From: Timema cristinae
Taxonomy: Eukaryota > Arthropoda > Insecta > Phasmatodea > Timematidae
DNA length: 64,000 nt
Assembly: GCA_039000515.1 (NCBI GenBank)
Contig: JBCFYV010011135.1
Coordinates: 21,106,927-21,170,926 of the forward strand
Reading direction: 5' to 3'
Shown: positions 11,781 through 23,649 of the stretch, piece after piece
Numbering within the stretch: the first letter of the stretch is position 1
Layout of the letters: every line of letters begins with the position of its first letter
The notes under the pieces: generated by a model
Databases searched by the model: none
Seen by the model: the letters and a program-made list of their open reading frames with translations, nothing else
Told to the model about the DNA's origin: nothing
Made by a program: the position numbers and the translations under genes

Positions 11781-13165
11781 ACTTCCGTGTCTGCCAAGAT
11801 GTGGTCAATATTTCGGTACAGCGTTTACAAAATTTCCGTTACTGTACACGCATTTAAATAATGTGTCCTTACATAACTATAACTCTACAAATAAAGGGTT
11901 TCTTTAATAAAAAGTCATTTAAATGTTCTAATTTTATATATAGTTAGAGTCTAAGCCTGTACCTTCTAAACACGTAAACCAAGATTTTAGACTAAAAACA
12001 GATTATGATTGGCCAAACATAATGAAAAACAATGCGTCACTCTGGCAATGCTCATTTTAACTTTCAGATAAAGTGATCGGGTACTTAAACCTCCTGATAA
12101 AATTGTGAAGAATAAATACATTTTATCTAGCAGATAAATGCTATCTTGCAGTCATAAGACGCACATTTAACTTATCGACCCGATACAAATATTTATCTAG
12201 GAATCATAATAACGTCCCTTAATACTTAATTTATCCTCATAATGTGACTCATCCAGTTGGCATTTCTTTTTTTAGAACAATACAAAAGTTTCTATTTTTG
12301 TGGAATCTTCCTAGAAATTCTTCATTAGTTAACTGATATGATAAATTTATTCTTGATATTTTCCTCCAGTGCCACACATAAAATATTTCTGGGAAAGAAA
12401 TATTTAACTCGATACATTGATAAGTCTTGATATTTTACGTTATCAATTCTTAAAAAAAAGGTTGGGTATTACAATACTGTATGTCTCAATGTCTGTATGT
12501 ATTTTCATCTAAAAATTAAACAATTGAATTTATGTTGTTAGTAATTTAAGACCCCAATATGTTAAGGCAAAATCTAGATTTTATTTCTACATCCAAAATT
12601 AATTGTCGTTTAGTTGTTTATTTTAATAGGGGGAGTTTGGTAAAATTTCTTTAAATATTTATGTCATTATAGTAAATGCTTCAAGTTTTTTAAATGGTAA
12701 ATAGCAGTGTGTACTTATATTTTAGAGAAAATAAATAGAGTAACGGATCATTTCTGCCCACAAAGTGGTATTTATAATTTTTATCTAAATCACTATTTTT
12801 TTTTAAATAAAAAAAATTCCATTGGCATATTTTTTTGGAGTATTGTAATATGTAATTAAATTGCCATAAAATGTACAAAAATAAATTTAATTAGATTTTT
12901 TTTTATTGGTAATGAAAATTAATCTCGGTAATATCCTCTTATTTTAAAAAGTGTGATATACTATTAAAATGTAATATTGTAATCATTATTGCATTGTACT
13001 AATGTTTGATTGAATATGGAATAGATTATTTTTAATACATCAGCACATGAAATTGTTTATGTGAGATAGTGACAGCCTCTACCAATTTTGTTTGAAAATA
13101 TATTTTAATATAACTTTTAGAGCTCTCTTTTTACATGCTATATTCGACCAATATCTTTACCTATC
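11781..13165. other. AT-rich spacer, no gene seen
   Basis: Nothing recognisable. Short open frames here are of the length expected by chance. Confidence 0.5.
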
Positions 13166-13290
13166 CTTCGAAGGAAGTTGTGATACGAATTTGTATCGTT
13201 TAAGTAAAAGCTGTCGACCACAGTTGGATATGAACCCACAAACATCACAATCTGATGCAAGCACTTTACCCAAAGACCACCATGGTTAAT
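13166..13290 (-). repeat. tRNA-like remnant (family F)
   Basis: The minus strand reads CCATGGTGGTCTTTGGGTAA, then an anticodon-arm-like region and GTGGGTTCATATCCAAC, resembling A and B boxes at tRNA spacing. Only one copy is present, so SINE identity is a guess. Confidence 0.4.
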
Positions 13291-14768
13291 AGTATCTATT
13301 TTTTTTATAAATACAAACCATAGCCAACCAATTTCAATAAAACCCAAGCCAATAATATTGAACCTGAAACTACTTTAAACATGAGCCTTTGGTCATCCCA
13401 AATTAACAATAATTATACACGCCATAACTAATAAGGACACGCCATCCCATTATGATAAGGACTTTCTAGTTCAACAAAGTGTACGGTTGTGTTGGTTCAT
13501 TAATTTAGGGAAATATTTAGTTCAACTATTACATCTGCGGAGCTTTTCTGCTACGTTAAGTCAATGATAAATGCTTCTAAAAGTGTGACACATATTCAAT
13601 TTAATAAAATTGTAATAATTTTGTAACGATCTTGGCCTGCTTCGGGTAATGTGAGTTCCAAGTTTTTTGAAACGAATGTAGATAGAATATACGTCTTTAT
13701 TGTAATCTTCTAAAGCTTTCAAATTAATTTAATTATACTACTTAAGAACAGGTAGAAGCTTGTCTTTTGTAAGTGAGCTATAAAAGTAAATAGGGTATCT
13801 TCAAAGCTCTTCAATGCTTTTGGATACGTTTACGCCAATTATAAGAGTGCTCCATGTAGGAATGTATTTATATTTGAGTTTTAATTTATTAAATAGACCA
13901 ATATTTAGGAAACAGTTGTTAACTATTTTGCATATAATTGAATTAGATCGTAAACTTAAAAGAGAGCAATTATATTAATAAAATACTCTTGGATTTAAGA
14001 AGTAATATTACTTTTCCAAACACACTTATTCTAAGGTACATAATTTTGAGGTTATTTTTTTTATAGAATTCTTTTTCTAGAAGTTTCGTTTATTTTTTGA
14101 TTTGATTTCAATTAAAGGTCATTGTTTGAACAACGTCTAAGTGTAATACAGGTATTATTTCTAAAGAGTTTTCCTTTTCTTTCCATAGAAATTTGAATAC
14201 ATTTTCTCTCATTTATACCAAATACTTTATCCCATTAAATTAAATATACATACAGAGGGACGGGTAATGTGTATAAATACTCCAGGTTTTAAGAACTCAA
14301 ACGAGCTATATCAACAGAGAATCCGCCGCTGCTAGCAATGATAGGGCCAACTGGATAGTAATTAGGAGTACAAAATTTAAAAAATACCGATGAAAAAATA
14401 TAACCCGCACCACATTCAGCCGTAGCCTTTTCAATCACCGGAAATACATTATTGTATGAGCAATTTCCTTAAACTATATGACCACTGGTGAGCGAAACTA
14501 TTTTATCAAACACTTAATTTGTTTTTATAAAATTTAATATTACGAATATATATATTTGAGGTTTCAGGTCAAATTAAAATTTAATATTGTTTGAGATATT
14601 TTCCTTAAACTATGTGACAACCTATGCAGGAATTTATTTTACTAATCAATTCATTTATTTATAATTTATATAAATTTCAAGTGAATAAATATGTTTTTTA
14701 AAGTTGCAGTTACATTTAAATTTCACCTTAAGTGTTGAATTCTTTAATTAGAAAAAAAAAAATACAGA
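13291..14768. other. AT-rich spacer, no gene seen
   Basis: Low-complexity AT-rich sequence with no motif I can identify. Confidence 0.5.
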
Positions 14769-14947
14769 CACTGGATTTGTACCTGGGACCTTCGATATAC
14801 TACGCCAATACTTGAAAAACTTAGATATCCAGGAATCAACCCGGGGCCATTTTTCACTCAGATGATGGGACGGTTCCTTGATAGTTCAGTGGTTAAAGCA
14901 TTATCGTACTAAGACAAATGTCCCTGGGTCGATTCCCGTTTCCAGTT
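14769..14947. repeat. Family C inverted tRNA-like pair, diverged
   Basis: A minus-strand tRNA-like unit (about 14,769-14,835, containing GGTCCCAGGTAC in reverse) faces a plus-strand unit (14,875-14,947, with TTCCTTGATAGTTCAGTGG and GGGTCGATTCCCG). The spacer is only ~40 bases. Both units match the family C tRNA-like sequence at 49,558 but are strongly mutated. Confidence 0.65.
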
Positions 14948-15089
14948 GTAATTTTTCAACATAAATAATATTATATTTAGATGTGGGTTAAACCGTACTT
15001 AGCTAGAATAGTTTAGCTTAATCTATTAAGAGTCTTAAAAGTAAACTTTTCTTTCATTTTTTGTTTGTTTAATATTTGTTGCCTTTTAA

Positions 15090-15480
15090 ATTCTAAGAAT
15101 CTTCAGTGGTTTCGTGAAGAGGTTTGAAAGATCTTCCCGTGGAGAACCTAGCGGCCAACTTTTGCACCATATTAGCGACGACATGAGCATCGTACAAACG
15201 AGGAGATTGAGAAGGGGAAAGAGAAGAGGGCCTAACTTTGGAAGGACTAAAAGCCAAATAGAGGTTTGGTTTGGGGGGTTTAAATGGGAGGTAGGGGGGG
15301 ATGGAGGCAATTACCGGACCCTGTCAGGGATTAGCTGAGGATCTGTGTCATCGAGAACCTCACAGAATAATCAAGTTTAAGATCCCGTGGTATCAGGAAT
15401 AGAGGAAGGTTTAGGAAGGGAAGAGCGAATAGTGGTGTTATATAGTTAGTAGGGGAGGGGGGGGGGCAGAAGGGGGATTA
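15090..15480 (-). other. GC-richer, protein-like open stretch, unassigned
   Basis: In one minus-strand frame, about 64 codons (from near 15,300 down to a stop near 15,100) read through proline-rich sequence into SPRLYDAHVVANMVQKLAAR and end FKPLHETTEDS-stop. The composition looks protein-like. An upstream stop and G-runs near 15,290 and 15,450 break it. A different minus frame and a plus frame are also open, so coding is not proven. I do not recognise a family. Confidence 0.25.
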
Positions 15481-15642
15481 AATCCTTTTCGATTTTCCAC
15501 CGAGAAGCTTTAGTCACTTGATTGGAACGAGTTCGCTTTGGTTTATATTCTGTTAGCTCACAGCTTACGTCAGCTTATGATCTTTTGGATGCGACATCTA
15601 TAGAATGAAAAGATAATATATAGTTATTATAACAAACATTGA

Positions 15643-16060
15643 GTCAGCCAATCTAAAAGTTCAAACCTAGCAATTTTAGCTGACATATAAGTGCAATCTT
15701 AGCCGAACTATAAATGCAATCTTAGCCGAACTATAAGTGCAAAGCCGACCTACAAGCGAAAATTTATCTTATATGAAATTTCAAACACGGCTAACCTAAA
15801 AGTGACGCTTATACAATCTATAAGTGCAAAATTGGTCAACGTAAAAGTTCAAACCTAGTCAAACTAAAATAATACTTAGCCAAAAATAGTAAATAGCTAG
15901 CCAATATAAAAGTTAAAATGGTCACCAAATAAAACCACAAGCTTAGCCAAACAAAAATATGCATCCTTAGCCAAGCTTAACATATCTATATAGCCAAATT
16001 AGTAGTGGATACTTAATGATTTTTTTAGAGCTATGACTATAGCATTAGTATTAGCCAAGG
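15643..16060. repeat. Degenerate ~23-bp tandem repeat
   Basis: Repeats of CTTAGCCGAACTATAAGTGC type recur about 17 times. The clearest adjacent pair (about 15,698-15,745) has a 23-bp period. Later units keep mainly TTAGCCAA and a short A-rich segment. Confidence 0.7.
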
Positions 16061-16189
16061 GCTATTATCACTCTACCATGAGGTTTCTTTCCTTGCAAAT
16101 ATGTAGCATCGAGTAATTGCAAAGGAAAAACCTCTTTCACATTATTTTTGACATTAAGATTAAATTACATAAATCAAATTTGAATATGT

Positions 16190-16345
16190 ACATAAATATA
16201 TATATTATATACATATATAACAGATATATAATAGTTATTAAATACATATATTATATACATACGGTTAATAGATATATAACATATAATATATACATATATA
16301 TTAGATATATAACATAATCTAATATATATATAATATATATGTCAG
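16190..16345. repeat. TA-rich low-complexity tract
   Basis: Interleaved ATATAT, TACATA and AGATATATAA words without a fixed period. The short open frame over it is not a gene. Confidence 0.8.
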
Positions 16346-16687
16346 ATTGCTCTTCTAGAAAATATAAATTAATAATTCCTGTCTCAAGTGAAGTTTAGAT
16401 AAATTGAGCTCAATTTGTTGGCGAACGTCACCAAAAATGCGCTGATAATATTAGAGAAACTTCAAGAGAAACTTCGCTGGAACGTGATCTAAGGGAAGTG
16501 CGATGGGCTTAAGTAATTTTATTTAAAAAAAATATTTTTGCCTACTATCTCTTTTATTTACATATGGGGAAAACTATGTTTAGGCTGAGAAGTAACAATA
16601 TTATCGTGATGGTTTCTGCTTTAAATAAACTTTCAATAAATTATAGATCCATAGAAGTGTCAAATTAGACATTCATCGCAAATGGAA

Positions 16688-16942
16688 GGAACTAGAACCG
16701 TGTTCATGGTATTAACTGGAAAACCAATCGGAAGAGACAATTGGGAAAACATTACGCATATTGGAAGATAACATTAGAATGACCTTAAAGAGAGAGGGTG
16801 TAATGAGGTGGACTGGATATAGTTATCTAAAGATAGGGATAGTGTGTATTGAGGTATACTGGATGGATTTAGCTCAAGATAGAGACAGGTGGTGTACTTT
16901 TGTAGGTGAGGCAATTAACTTTAGAGATTTTAATGAAATTTA
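16688..16942 (+). pseudogene. Non-LTR retrotransposon C-terminus remnant, copy 2
   Basis: The translation gives LTGKPIGRDNWENITHIG, which is frameshifted against the family form, and then WEDNIRMTLKRE in a second frame. DLAQDRDRWCTF and INFRDF follow, matching the usual LAQDRDRW...MNLRVP ending of this element. The WxxLxQDRD segment is present twice as two ~46-bp units (about 16,802-16,893), against about seven in the copy at 9,237. Upstream RT is absent. The final stop follows at 16,942. Confidence 0.78.
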
Positions 16943-17689
16943 ATAATAAAGTAAAGCCTTATTTTTGTTAGGAGAACCGTTTTTAAATTAAAAAATATTT
17001 CTTTACGGACAATTTTAATATATTTTTTTCAAATCTAGATCTTGTGATTTTTATCTTAAAATGGTTTCAGAATTTTATTACATACAAACCTTAGTACGTT
17101 TCCTCTTAATAACATATTTATATTACCTATTTCATTACCGTAGTTGATTTAAATAGCTTAAACAGGTACATTGCAACTTTTATAATAAAATACCTTCTTA
17201 AAAATATTAACAATTTTTTTCGGGTTAAATTTATATCTTTGTATATTATATTATGTATTTTATAAGTATTAATAATATCTATCAAAACTGAAGCTGCATA
17301 TCACATAATTATTCCGTGTCCTGATGTGGTTTTGCAAAATAACGAATATTTGAAAGTAAGGTTAAGGTTATTAGGAGCTACCCATAATTTGATGAATAAG
17401 TTCTAATAATTTAACTCATTTCCACCTCCACATACATTTACTAATTTTTGCTAGCGACATTTTAATTGCAACAGTGTATGTAGCAAGGAGATAAGTAAGA
17501 TGGAGTTTCGAATAAAATATGATCATAGTTACGTGGAAGTAGGTTTAAGCCACTAATGGTAAAACTTCTTAGTAAACCTGGTAAATATTCAAAACATTGA
17601 CCTCCCCATAGCTGAAAAACCAGATTAGTTAAGATTGGTATGTATTCCTCGTGAATTCAGGTACAGGCTAATCTTTTTTTTAAACATGG
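16943..17689. other. AT-rich spacer, no gene seen
   Basis: Nothing recognisable. Confidence 0.5.
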
Positions 17690-17950
17690 CATCACACCAT
17701 AAACAAGTTATACCGTTTGTTGGTGAAGGTAGTTCTAACAATCCCTGGTAGAAGGTGTCATGTTGTCATCAAAACAATCCCTCTGGTAGTTTATCTCAGT
17801 ATTTTGGCCGGAATCGCTAATTATTTACTAAATTAACATCTCATTTGTCCTCACGAAGCTGTGTTAGAAACCGTTCAAGACCCACTGCTTCGGAGAATCA
17901 AACCTGGGACTTACGGATCTATAGCAAGGAGCTCTGACACTTAATATCTT
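17690..17950 (-). mobile_element. tRNA-like family E, copy 1
   Basis: The minus strand has a tRNA-like head with CCCAGGTTTGATTCTCCG. A body follows, ending in GATGACAACATGACACCTTC. The distal end matches the copy at 18,640 and the fragment at 11,512. No poly-A or TSD is seen. Confidence 0.5.
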
Positions 17951-18639
17951 AGGAATTCACTCTATATTAAATAACAAATAAAGTAAAATTCTAAATACTA
18001 TCAAATATTTAAAATCGAAACAATTAACTTTAAGTATTTTTTCGGTCTTTATGGCGAAAGCTATATAAATATTCCAACTGGATACCACTATTCTACTTTG
18101 CCCTTTTGGACAATTCCTTTCCCCTGAAAGAATAACCAAATATGAACCAAAATAAAACCAGAATATAAAATTAACCAACCTATTTACATAGGTCAAACGG
18201 ACGCCGGGAAACAAACCCTGGTAGTAGGATATAATTTTGGACAGTGACGAGGAGGGAGGGAGGTACTATTACCATAATAATGGACGCCAGACCGGTCGGC
18301 CACAGGCCTGCCAACCTACCTTTACACAGAGATAATTGATGAGAAAACGTTGTCAAGAAGTTTTACCAACCTTAAATGATGGGCGCTTCCCCCCTCAAAC
18401 TTCTTCTCTCCTCCACAAAGAAACTTTTCGCCAACTTTGGCAGCACTGACGTTATTAGTAGAAGAGTAAGTGGTTTATTATCGGTTTTTTATTTAAATTT
18501 TTGTTTTCTTTTCTTTTTCAAAAGAAAAATAATTGAATTTTTTTTAAAGTAAATCTAATTTTTAAATTAAGTCAAACTTTAATGTTTTTAAATTTAAGAC
18601 CACGCAAGCGAGCTATAACGACCAAGCAACCTAGGTTGC
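17951..18639. other. Spacer with a possible tRNA-like trace
   Basis: A small GC-richer segment (18,185-18,330) includes GACGCCGGGAAACAAACCC, which on the minus strand resembles a B box. Otherwise AT-rich with no gene-like signal. Confidence 0.35.
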
Positions 18640-18893
18640 TATCCCTGATGGTGCCAACATTTATGGATAGAGGGTGTCATTTGATCAATACAGGAGGTAT
18701 TAGTATTAGTTTTCTAAACCAGAGATGCTACTTCTTACTTAAAGTAACTCCTCTTTGGTCTCTATGAAGCTCAGTTTGACCCCGCTACAGAATCCCTGAT
18801 TCACTGGAATATTCTAGAAGCACCGGTGATCGAATCCGGAACCTCTTAAGCTGTAGCTATGAATTCTGACTACCAAACCACAGAGGCAGTAAA
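18640..18893 (-). mobile_element. tRNA-like family E, copy 2
   Basis: The minus strand has an A-box-like TGGTTTGGTAGTCAGAATTC and a B-box-like GGATTCGATCACCGG at tRNA spacing. The body ends TGATCAAATGACACCCTC, matching copy 1 at its far end. The middle is much diverged. Confidence 0.55.
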
Positions 18894-18964
18894 TACCACT
18901 TTAAGAGCTTAACTGATTTATTAACTGAAACCTCTAATAAAACAATGTCTTAGTTATTTTATAA

Positions 18965-19250
18965 ACCTGGGGTCTTATGGGAAGGTGTCGGACTTCTTTG
19001 CTGGGGGTCCGGGGTTGATCCTCGGTCCCGGCACAGATTTATCTGATTACCAAACCCTTCCTTCACCTCTGACAAGACTGTATTCAATCACAACTTGTGA
19101 ATGTGTGGAATGCCAGGCATCCACGTGGTTCGGATCCCATGTTAAATGTAGGTCCCCCATTTCACTACAATCACCCTACCATTACACATTAGCGTAAGTG
19201 CGTAAACCCGTAACGGGTAGTAAGAAGCGGTGCTAATAATAATAATAATA
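18965..19250 (+). mobile_element. SINE-A copy
   Basis: The head has lost a few bases in the A box (CCTGGGGTCTTATGGGAAGG). The B-box region, body and tail are intact, and the copy ends in (TAA)n at 19,250. Confidence 0.9.
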
Positions 19251-20398
19251 GTTATCTTCTTTTGCAGTATTTATTTTTCATTTTAAGAGAAAATATTAAT
19301 ATCGTGAAAATTTTTAATTTTCAAAATTGTGATGAATCTTAACGTTTTATATATTTCAAAACACACAAAAAGTATGTTTTACACTACAAACTTTCTCCAC
19401 GTTTGTCCCTGACCACAGATATGAAACGGTTTGAAGGATTTAGCTCAAATGTTATAATCATATAAATTTCTCTGTCAATATAAACACATGAAATTAATCA
19501 ATATATCTTTACTAAAAGCAACAAACATAAAACGCTCGACACATTTTTCTCTATATTATTGCACAATTTTTATTTGTACTATATTTTATGCATCTATGTT
19601 TCTTATAAGAGCACGGCCCTAAAGAAATATAGAGAAAAAGATATAAAAAAATAGGTTGAGTACATGTAAAATACGTATTGGGATATGAAAGGGGTAGATG
19701 TGATGGAAGTTTGACGCATCTTATTGTTGAATCAAGTTTTGCGTACAGAAGAGAATAGTAAAATTGTAGAGAGGATTTGAGGATAAAAAAAGGGAGGATT
19801 TGTAGAGATGACAATCCACCGGACAAAAGATACACGGAGGGAGAGAGAATGGGATGGTGAGTAAAGTCGTTCACTCCCCCATATTTTTTTTTTTTAAAAG
19901 TATAGTGACAAGTGAAACCCATCTACTACATATGATTTTTTTTTTCTTTTTCTTTTTTTTACATTCTAAAACGGGGAACCCTTAGCTTTAAAGTAGTAAA
20001 TGGAGAAGGGGGCAGATGTGTGGAGTTAAAGGTATGGACATGGGACTGAATTCCTTCTCCTTTAACATTTCAATTTTGTATTCCTTCTTTTCATTCCTAT
20101 CCTCTTTTTTTGTTAATCCTTCAATAGTTCTCAAAACGCAAGGCTCTGTCCAATATTATATATATTTATATATATATATCCTTGCAAACCACGACTACCA
20201 TATATTGGAAATGAGGACTAAAAAAAACCGTATTTATTATTGAGTGATTTTTTTACGTTGATATTGCTAACACAATATTTCAAATAAAAAACTCGAATGC
20301 TTTTTAATAATAAAACTACATTAAAAGATTAAATATTTAAACATAAAATTGGAAACTGTTTCTTTATTAAAACCTGTAATAATAAAATTTATATTGTG
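19251..20398. other. AT-rich spacer with a 123-codon open frame of doubtful meaning
   Basis: The minus-strand frame 19,551-19,922 is long for this DNA, but it is rich in F, Y, L, S and K, lies over poly-T/poly-A runs and has no recognisable domain. I treat it as chance. TA-rich and T-rich tracts occupy the rest. Confidence 0.45.
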
Positions 20399-20690
20399 GG
20401 TGACCTGGTGGTCTAGGGGTAAGGTGTCAGACTTCTGTGCTGGTGGCCGGGTTCAATCCTCGGTCCCGACACAGATTTATCTGATTCCAAACCTTCCTTC
20501 ACCTCTGACAAGACATCTTGTGAATGTGGGGAATGCCAGCCTCCACCGTGGTTTGGATCCCACGTTAAACTGTAGGTCCTTCATTTCATCTCACAATCAC
20601 CCTACCATTACACATTAGCGTAAGTGCGTATAACCCGAACGGGTAGTAAGACGCGGTGCTAATAATATAATAATAATAATAATAATAATA
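20399..20690 (+). mobile_element. SINE-A copy
   Basis: Full head, body and tail with (TAA)n. It carries a ~20-bp deletion in the body relative to the 614 copy: the GTGTATTAATCACAA block is missing. Copies at 22,507, 23,650, 24,563, 32,690 and 60,429 lack the same block, which marks a subfamily. A SINE-B head on the opposite strand begins at its tail. Confidence 0.93.
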
Positions 20691-20785
20691 CACCTGACCA
20701 GATTCGAACTTTGATCTCTCCATCATCAGCAGTGTAATCTAGTGTGAGATTAAGCACGTTAGACCATGCGGCCAACTGAAGTTGG
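20691..20785 (-). mobile_element. SINE-B head fragment
   Basis: The minus strand reads TTGGCCGCATGGTCTAACG, a long variable-arm region, and AAAGTTCGAATCTGGTC. Only the tRNA-like head remains. The SINE-A tail abuts it, which suggests the SINE-A inserted here. Confidence 0.75.
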
Positions 20786-21341
20786 TTCCTATAATATTAT
20801 AATTTTATTAAATCATTTGATTCCCAAAACTTAACAAAGTGTACTTTAACATCCACGCAACACAACAACCCTAACCCTCTATTTTCCATCCCTTTTCTAT
20901 CCCCTCCTTGAATAACCCATCACTCACAAATCGTTATAGATGCTCATTTTTTTTTAACGCGTTTAACTCTCCCCCTTTTACCACAACCTATCTTCCCTTT
21001 TCCACGTTACATAGTTTCAAAAACTCTCACACTCCCTTACTCTTTCTTCCCCATCCATAGTCGGAAAAGGATCGATATGGGTGATGGTATCTTCTATCTC
21101 TCTCTTTTAGGACCTTTTAACGCCCCTCGTTCTTCCTTTCATTTTATTTAAAGAGCGGGATCTCTCAATCTGTTTATATTATATCGTGTATCTCTTGTTC
21201 TATTACAAGTGTCTTTAAGAGAGATACTAATTTTATAAATGAACCCTCGAACCCCTTCCCCCCCCCCCCACCTTTCTCCCGCAAAAAAAAAACTCTTTTC
21301 AGACGGTACAGTATTTTCTGCTAAACTTGGAAAGACACACA
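20786..21341. other. Pyrimidine-rich spacer
   Basis: C- and T-rich sequence with a run of ~10 C near 21,260. No gene-like signal. Confidence 0.5.
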
Positions 21342-21575
21342 TAGTCTAAGGCGTCCTTCTCACAATACACTGCAATGCCAATTACAGGGAGATCGTGGTT
21401 CAAATTCTTGTTGGGTGTATTTAGGATGTTTTCCTCCTAAATGTTTATTCACTCTCCATTCACGTAGATGCATGTACATTTCCTCTAGATTCATCCTTAC
21501 TCACTCCTAACACATTAGTTTAATTAGTGCATATGCTTGTAACCAAAACAGGTAGTAAGACACGTTGCTAAAACA
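21342..21575 (+). mobile_element. SINE-B copy, 5' truncated
   Basis: It starts within the D arm (GTCTAAGGCG), has GTGGTTCAAATTC as B box, and the body CACTCTCCATTCACGTAG. The tail AACAGGTAGTAAGACACG is followed by AAA-rich sequence. Confidence 0.75.
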
Positions 21576-22314
21576 ATATTTAAAAATTAGGTATCTTTCA
21601 TGTTGTTGTTTTTTTTAATTAAAAGATAAGTTTCAAGAACGATAAGGATTTAAGAACATTCAATTTGTCATGATAAATAATAAAAATACTCACAATATCA
21701 AATGTACACATATAAGAACCAAATAAATGAGTTGTAAGACACAACCAGAATTTTTCTCATATTGTGTAATATAGCTTTAAGGGAAATTTTCAGAATTAGG
21801 TTTTTATTAAACTAGGCCTATCATTAAATAAGTTTTAATCATAAAACTAACACAACATGTAATTGACAATAATCACACTCTCTCTCTTTTTTTATATATA
21901 TATATATATATGTATATGTGTATATGTATGTATATATATTGTATATATGTATGTATATTGAAACAGATTATTCAAATATATTTAACGAGATTTAATTTTT
22001 TGGAAAGAGTATTTTTAAACTACCTTAAAATTATTTGTTATTTACAAATATAAAAGTTTATTCTTGTTTATCATGAAAAATTTTGAATTAAATCTTACAA
22101 GGCAATCTTAAAAACATTTAAAAAATATAATTTTTGAGAGTAAACTACCCTTAAACTAATCTATATTAGAGAAACAATGAAACATTATTGTTTATATGTC
22201 AAGTAGTTTCCTGATAGCAATTTTTAACAAATTGCATGAGCAATCTTTTTAATTGCTTAAATTATAAAAACTGTCATCAGTAAACCCACCCATAGACAAA
22301 TTTCCTCCCTAAAA
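21576..22314. other. AT-rich spacer with a TA/TATG tract
   Basis: A TA-rich tract spans about 21,890-21,960. No coding signal. Confidence 0.5.
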
Positions 22315-22370
22315 ATAGCGTAAGTGCTTACAACCCAAACGGGTAGTAAGACGCTGTGCTAATAATAATA
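22315..22370 (+). mobile_element. Isolated SINE A/B 3' tail
   Basis: Only the shared tail is present (AGCGTAAGTGCTTACAACCC, then AACGGGTAGTAAGACGC and (TAA)n). This is an extreme 5' truncation. Confidence 0.8.
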
Positions 22371-22506
22371 AATAGGCCAGACAACAAACTAGCTATGGTT
22401 TTGGGCACCATTATTTTGGGTAAATTTTGAGTAATATTTTGGGACCACATAATACTCTTTATAATTCTATCATAAAAGGTGAACAAGTGTATCTATTTTT
22501 AGCAAA

Positions 22507-22770
22507 TATCAGACTTCTATGCTGGCGGCCGGGGTTCAATCCCGGTCCCGGCAAAGATTTATCTGATTACAAACCCTTCCTTCCCCTCTGGCAAGACATC
22601 TGTGAATGTGAGGAATGCCAGGTCTCCACCGTGGTTCGGATTCCACGTTAAACTGTAGGTCCTCCATTTCATCTCACAATCACCTTACCATTACACATTA
22701 GCGTAAGTGCGTATAACCCGAACAGGTAGTAAGACGCGGCGATAATAATAATAATAATAATAATAATAAT
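22507..22770 (+). mobile_element. SINE-A copy, 5' truncated
   Basis: It starts inside the head (CAGACTTCTATGCTGG), keeps the B box, body and tail, and ends with nine TAA repeats. Confidence 0.88.
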
Positions 22771-22973
22771 ATTTGTTGTCTCAATTCGATGATTTGCTAA
22801 GTTATCTACTAAAGTGGGTGGGACAAATGCTCTCCAACTTTATCATTCGACCTTATCTTACCTCTACTCTTCTGGCCTATGAAGGAATACATTTCTGAGG
22901 TGGGAAAATAATTAAGGTTCATTCCACCATCCTCGGATGATACGTGAGAATGATGATAATGGAAAGCAGAAGG

Positions 22974-23171
22974 GACCTACAGTTTAACGTGGGTTCCGAA
23001 CCACGGTGGGTGCTTGGCACTCCACACATTCACAAAATATGAAAGTACACACTTTGCCAGAGGAGAAGGGAGGTTTTGGTAACTAGAAAAATATTTTTTG
23101 GGACTTGATTTGAACCATGGACCTTTTAACTGAGACATATGACACCTTAACCCTAGATCACTAGGTCCCAT
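22974..23171 (-). mobile_element. SINE-A copy, diverged, 3' truncated
   Basis: The minus strand gives GGGACCTAGTGATCTAGGG at the head and the body block CGTGGTTCGGAACCCACG. It stops at CTGTAGGTCCC, with no tail. Identity is lower than in other SINE-A copies. Confidence 0.75.
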
Positions 23172-23349
23172 CGTTTACTAAAGTAATGCAGTTCAATATG
23201 TCACTAAATATTACAAATATATTTTTGTGAGCGAACTTGTCCAAATTTGAGAAAACTACGAATCGAAGGAAGGAAATTAAAACTAGCACTAAATTACCGT
23301 AATCTTACTTATTTCTACTAGTTAGGACGTAATATTTATATCTTAACTA

Positions 23350-23596
23350 CCCGCCTCGGTGGCTTAGTTGGCTAACGCGCTTGTCGTGTTGAGCTCGACT
23401 GCTGAGGACGGGGAGATTGAGGTTCGAATCTCGGTCGGGTGAACTAGGGGGTGGTTTTTTCTAAATGGTTTTCCACTCTCCATCCACGCAAGTGCGGGTT
23501 CACTTCCTCTTATTTAACATTCCCAATTCCTAATCCATTAGCGTAATTAGTACTTAAAGCGTACAACCCGAACGGGTAGTAAGACGCGCTGCTAAA
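23350..23596 (+). mobile_element. SINE-B, best-preserved full-length copy
   Basis: The head is a good class II tRNA likeness: A box TGGCTTAGTTGG, a long variable arm with CTGAGGACGGGGAGATTG, and B box GGTTCGAATCTC. The body has CACTCTCCATCCACGCAAG. The tail ACAACCCGAACGGGTAG ends AAGACGCGCTGCTAAATATT. The tail is nearly identical to that of SINE-A. Confidence 0.92.
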
Positions 23597-23649
23597 TATT
23601 ATTACAATTATATATTATAATTAACAGGGAAGACATATTACATATATTA

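Noticed and set aside
19551..19922. 123-codon minus-strand frame
   Set aside because: Low-complexity composition over poly-A/T runs, and no recognisable motif or conserved neighbour.
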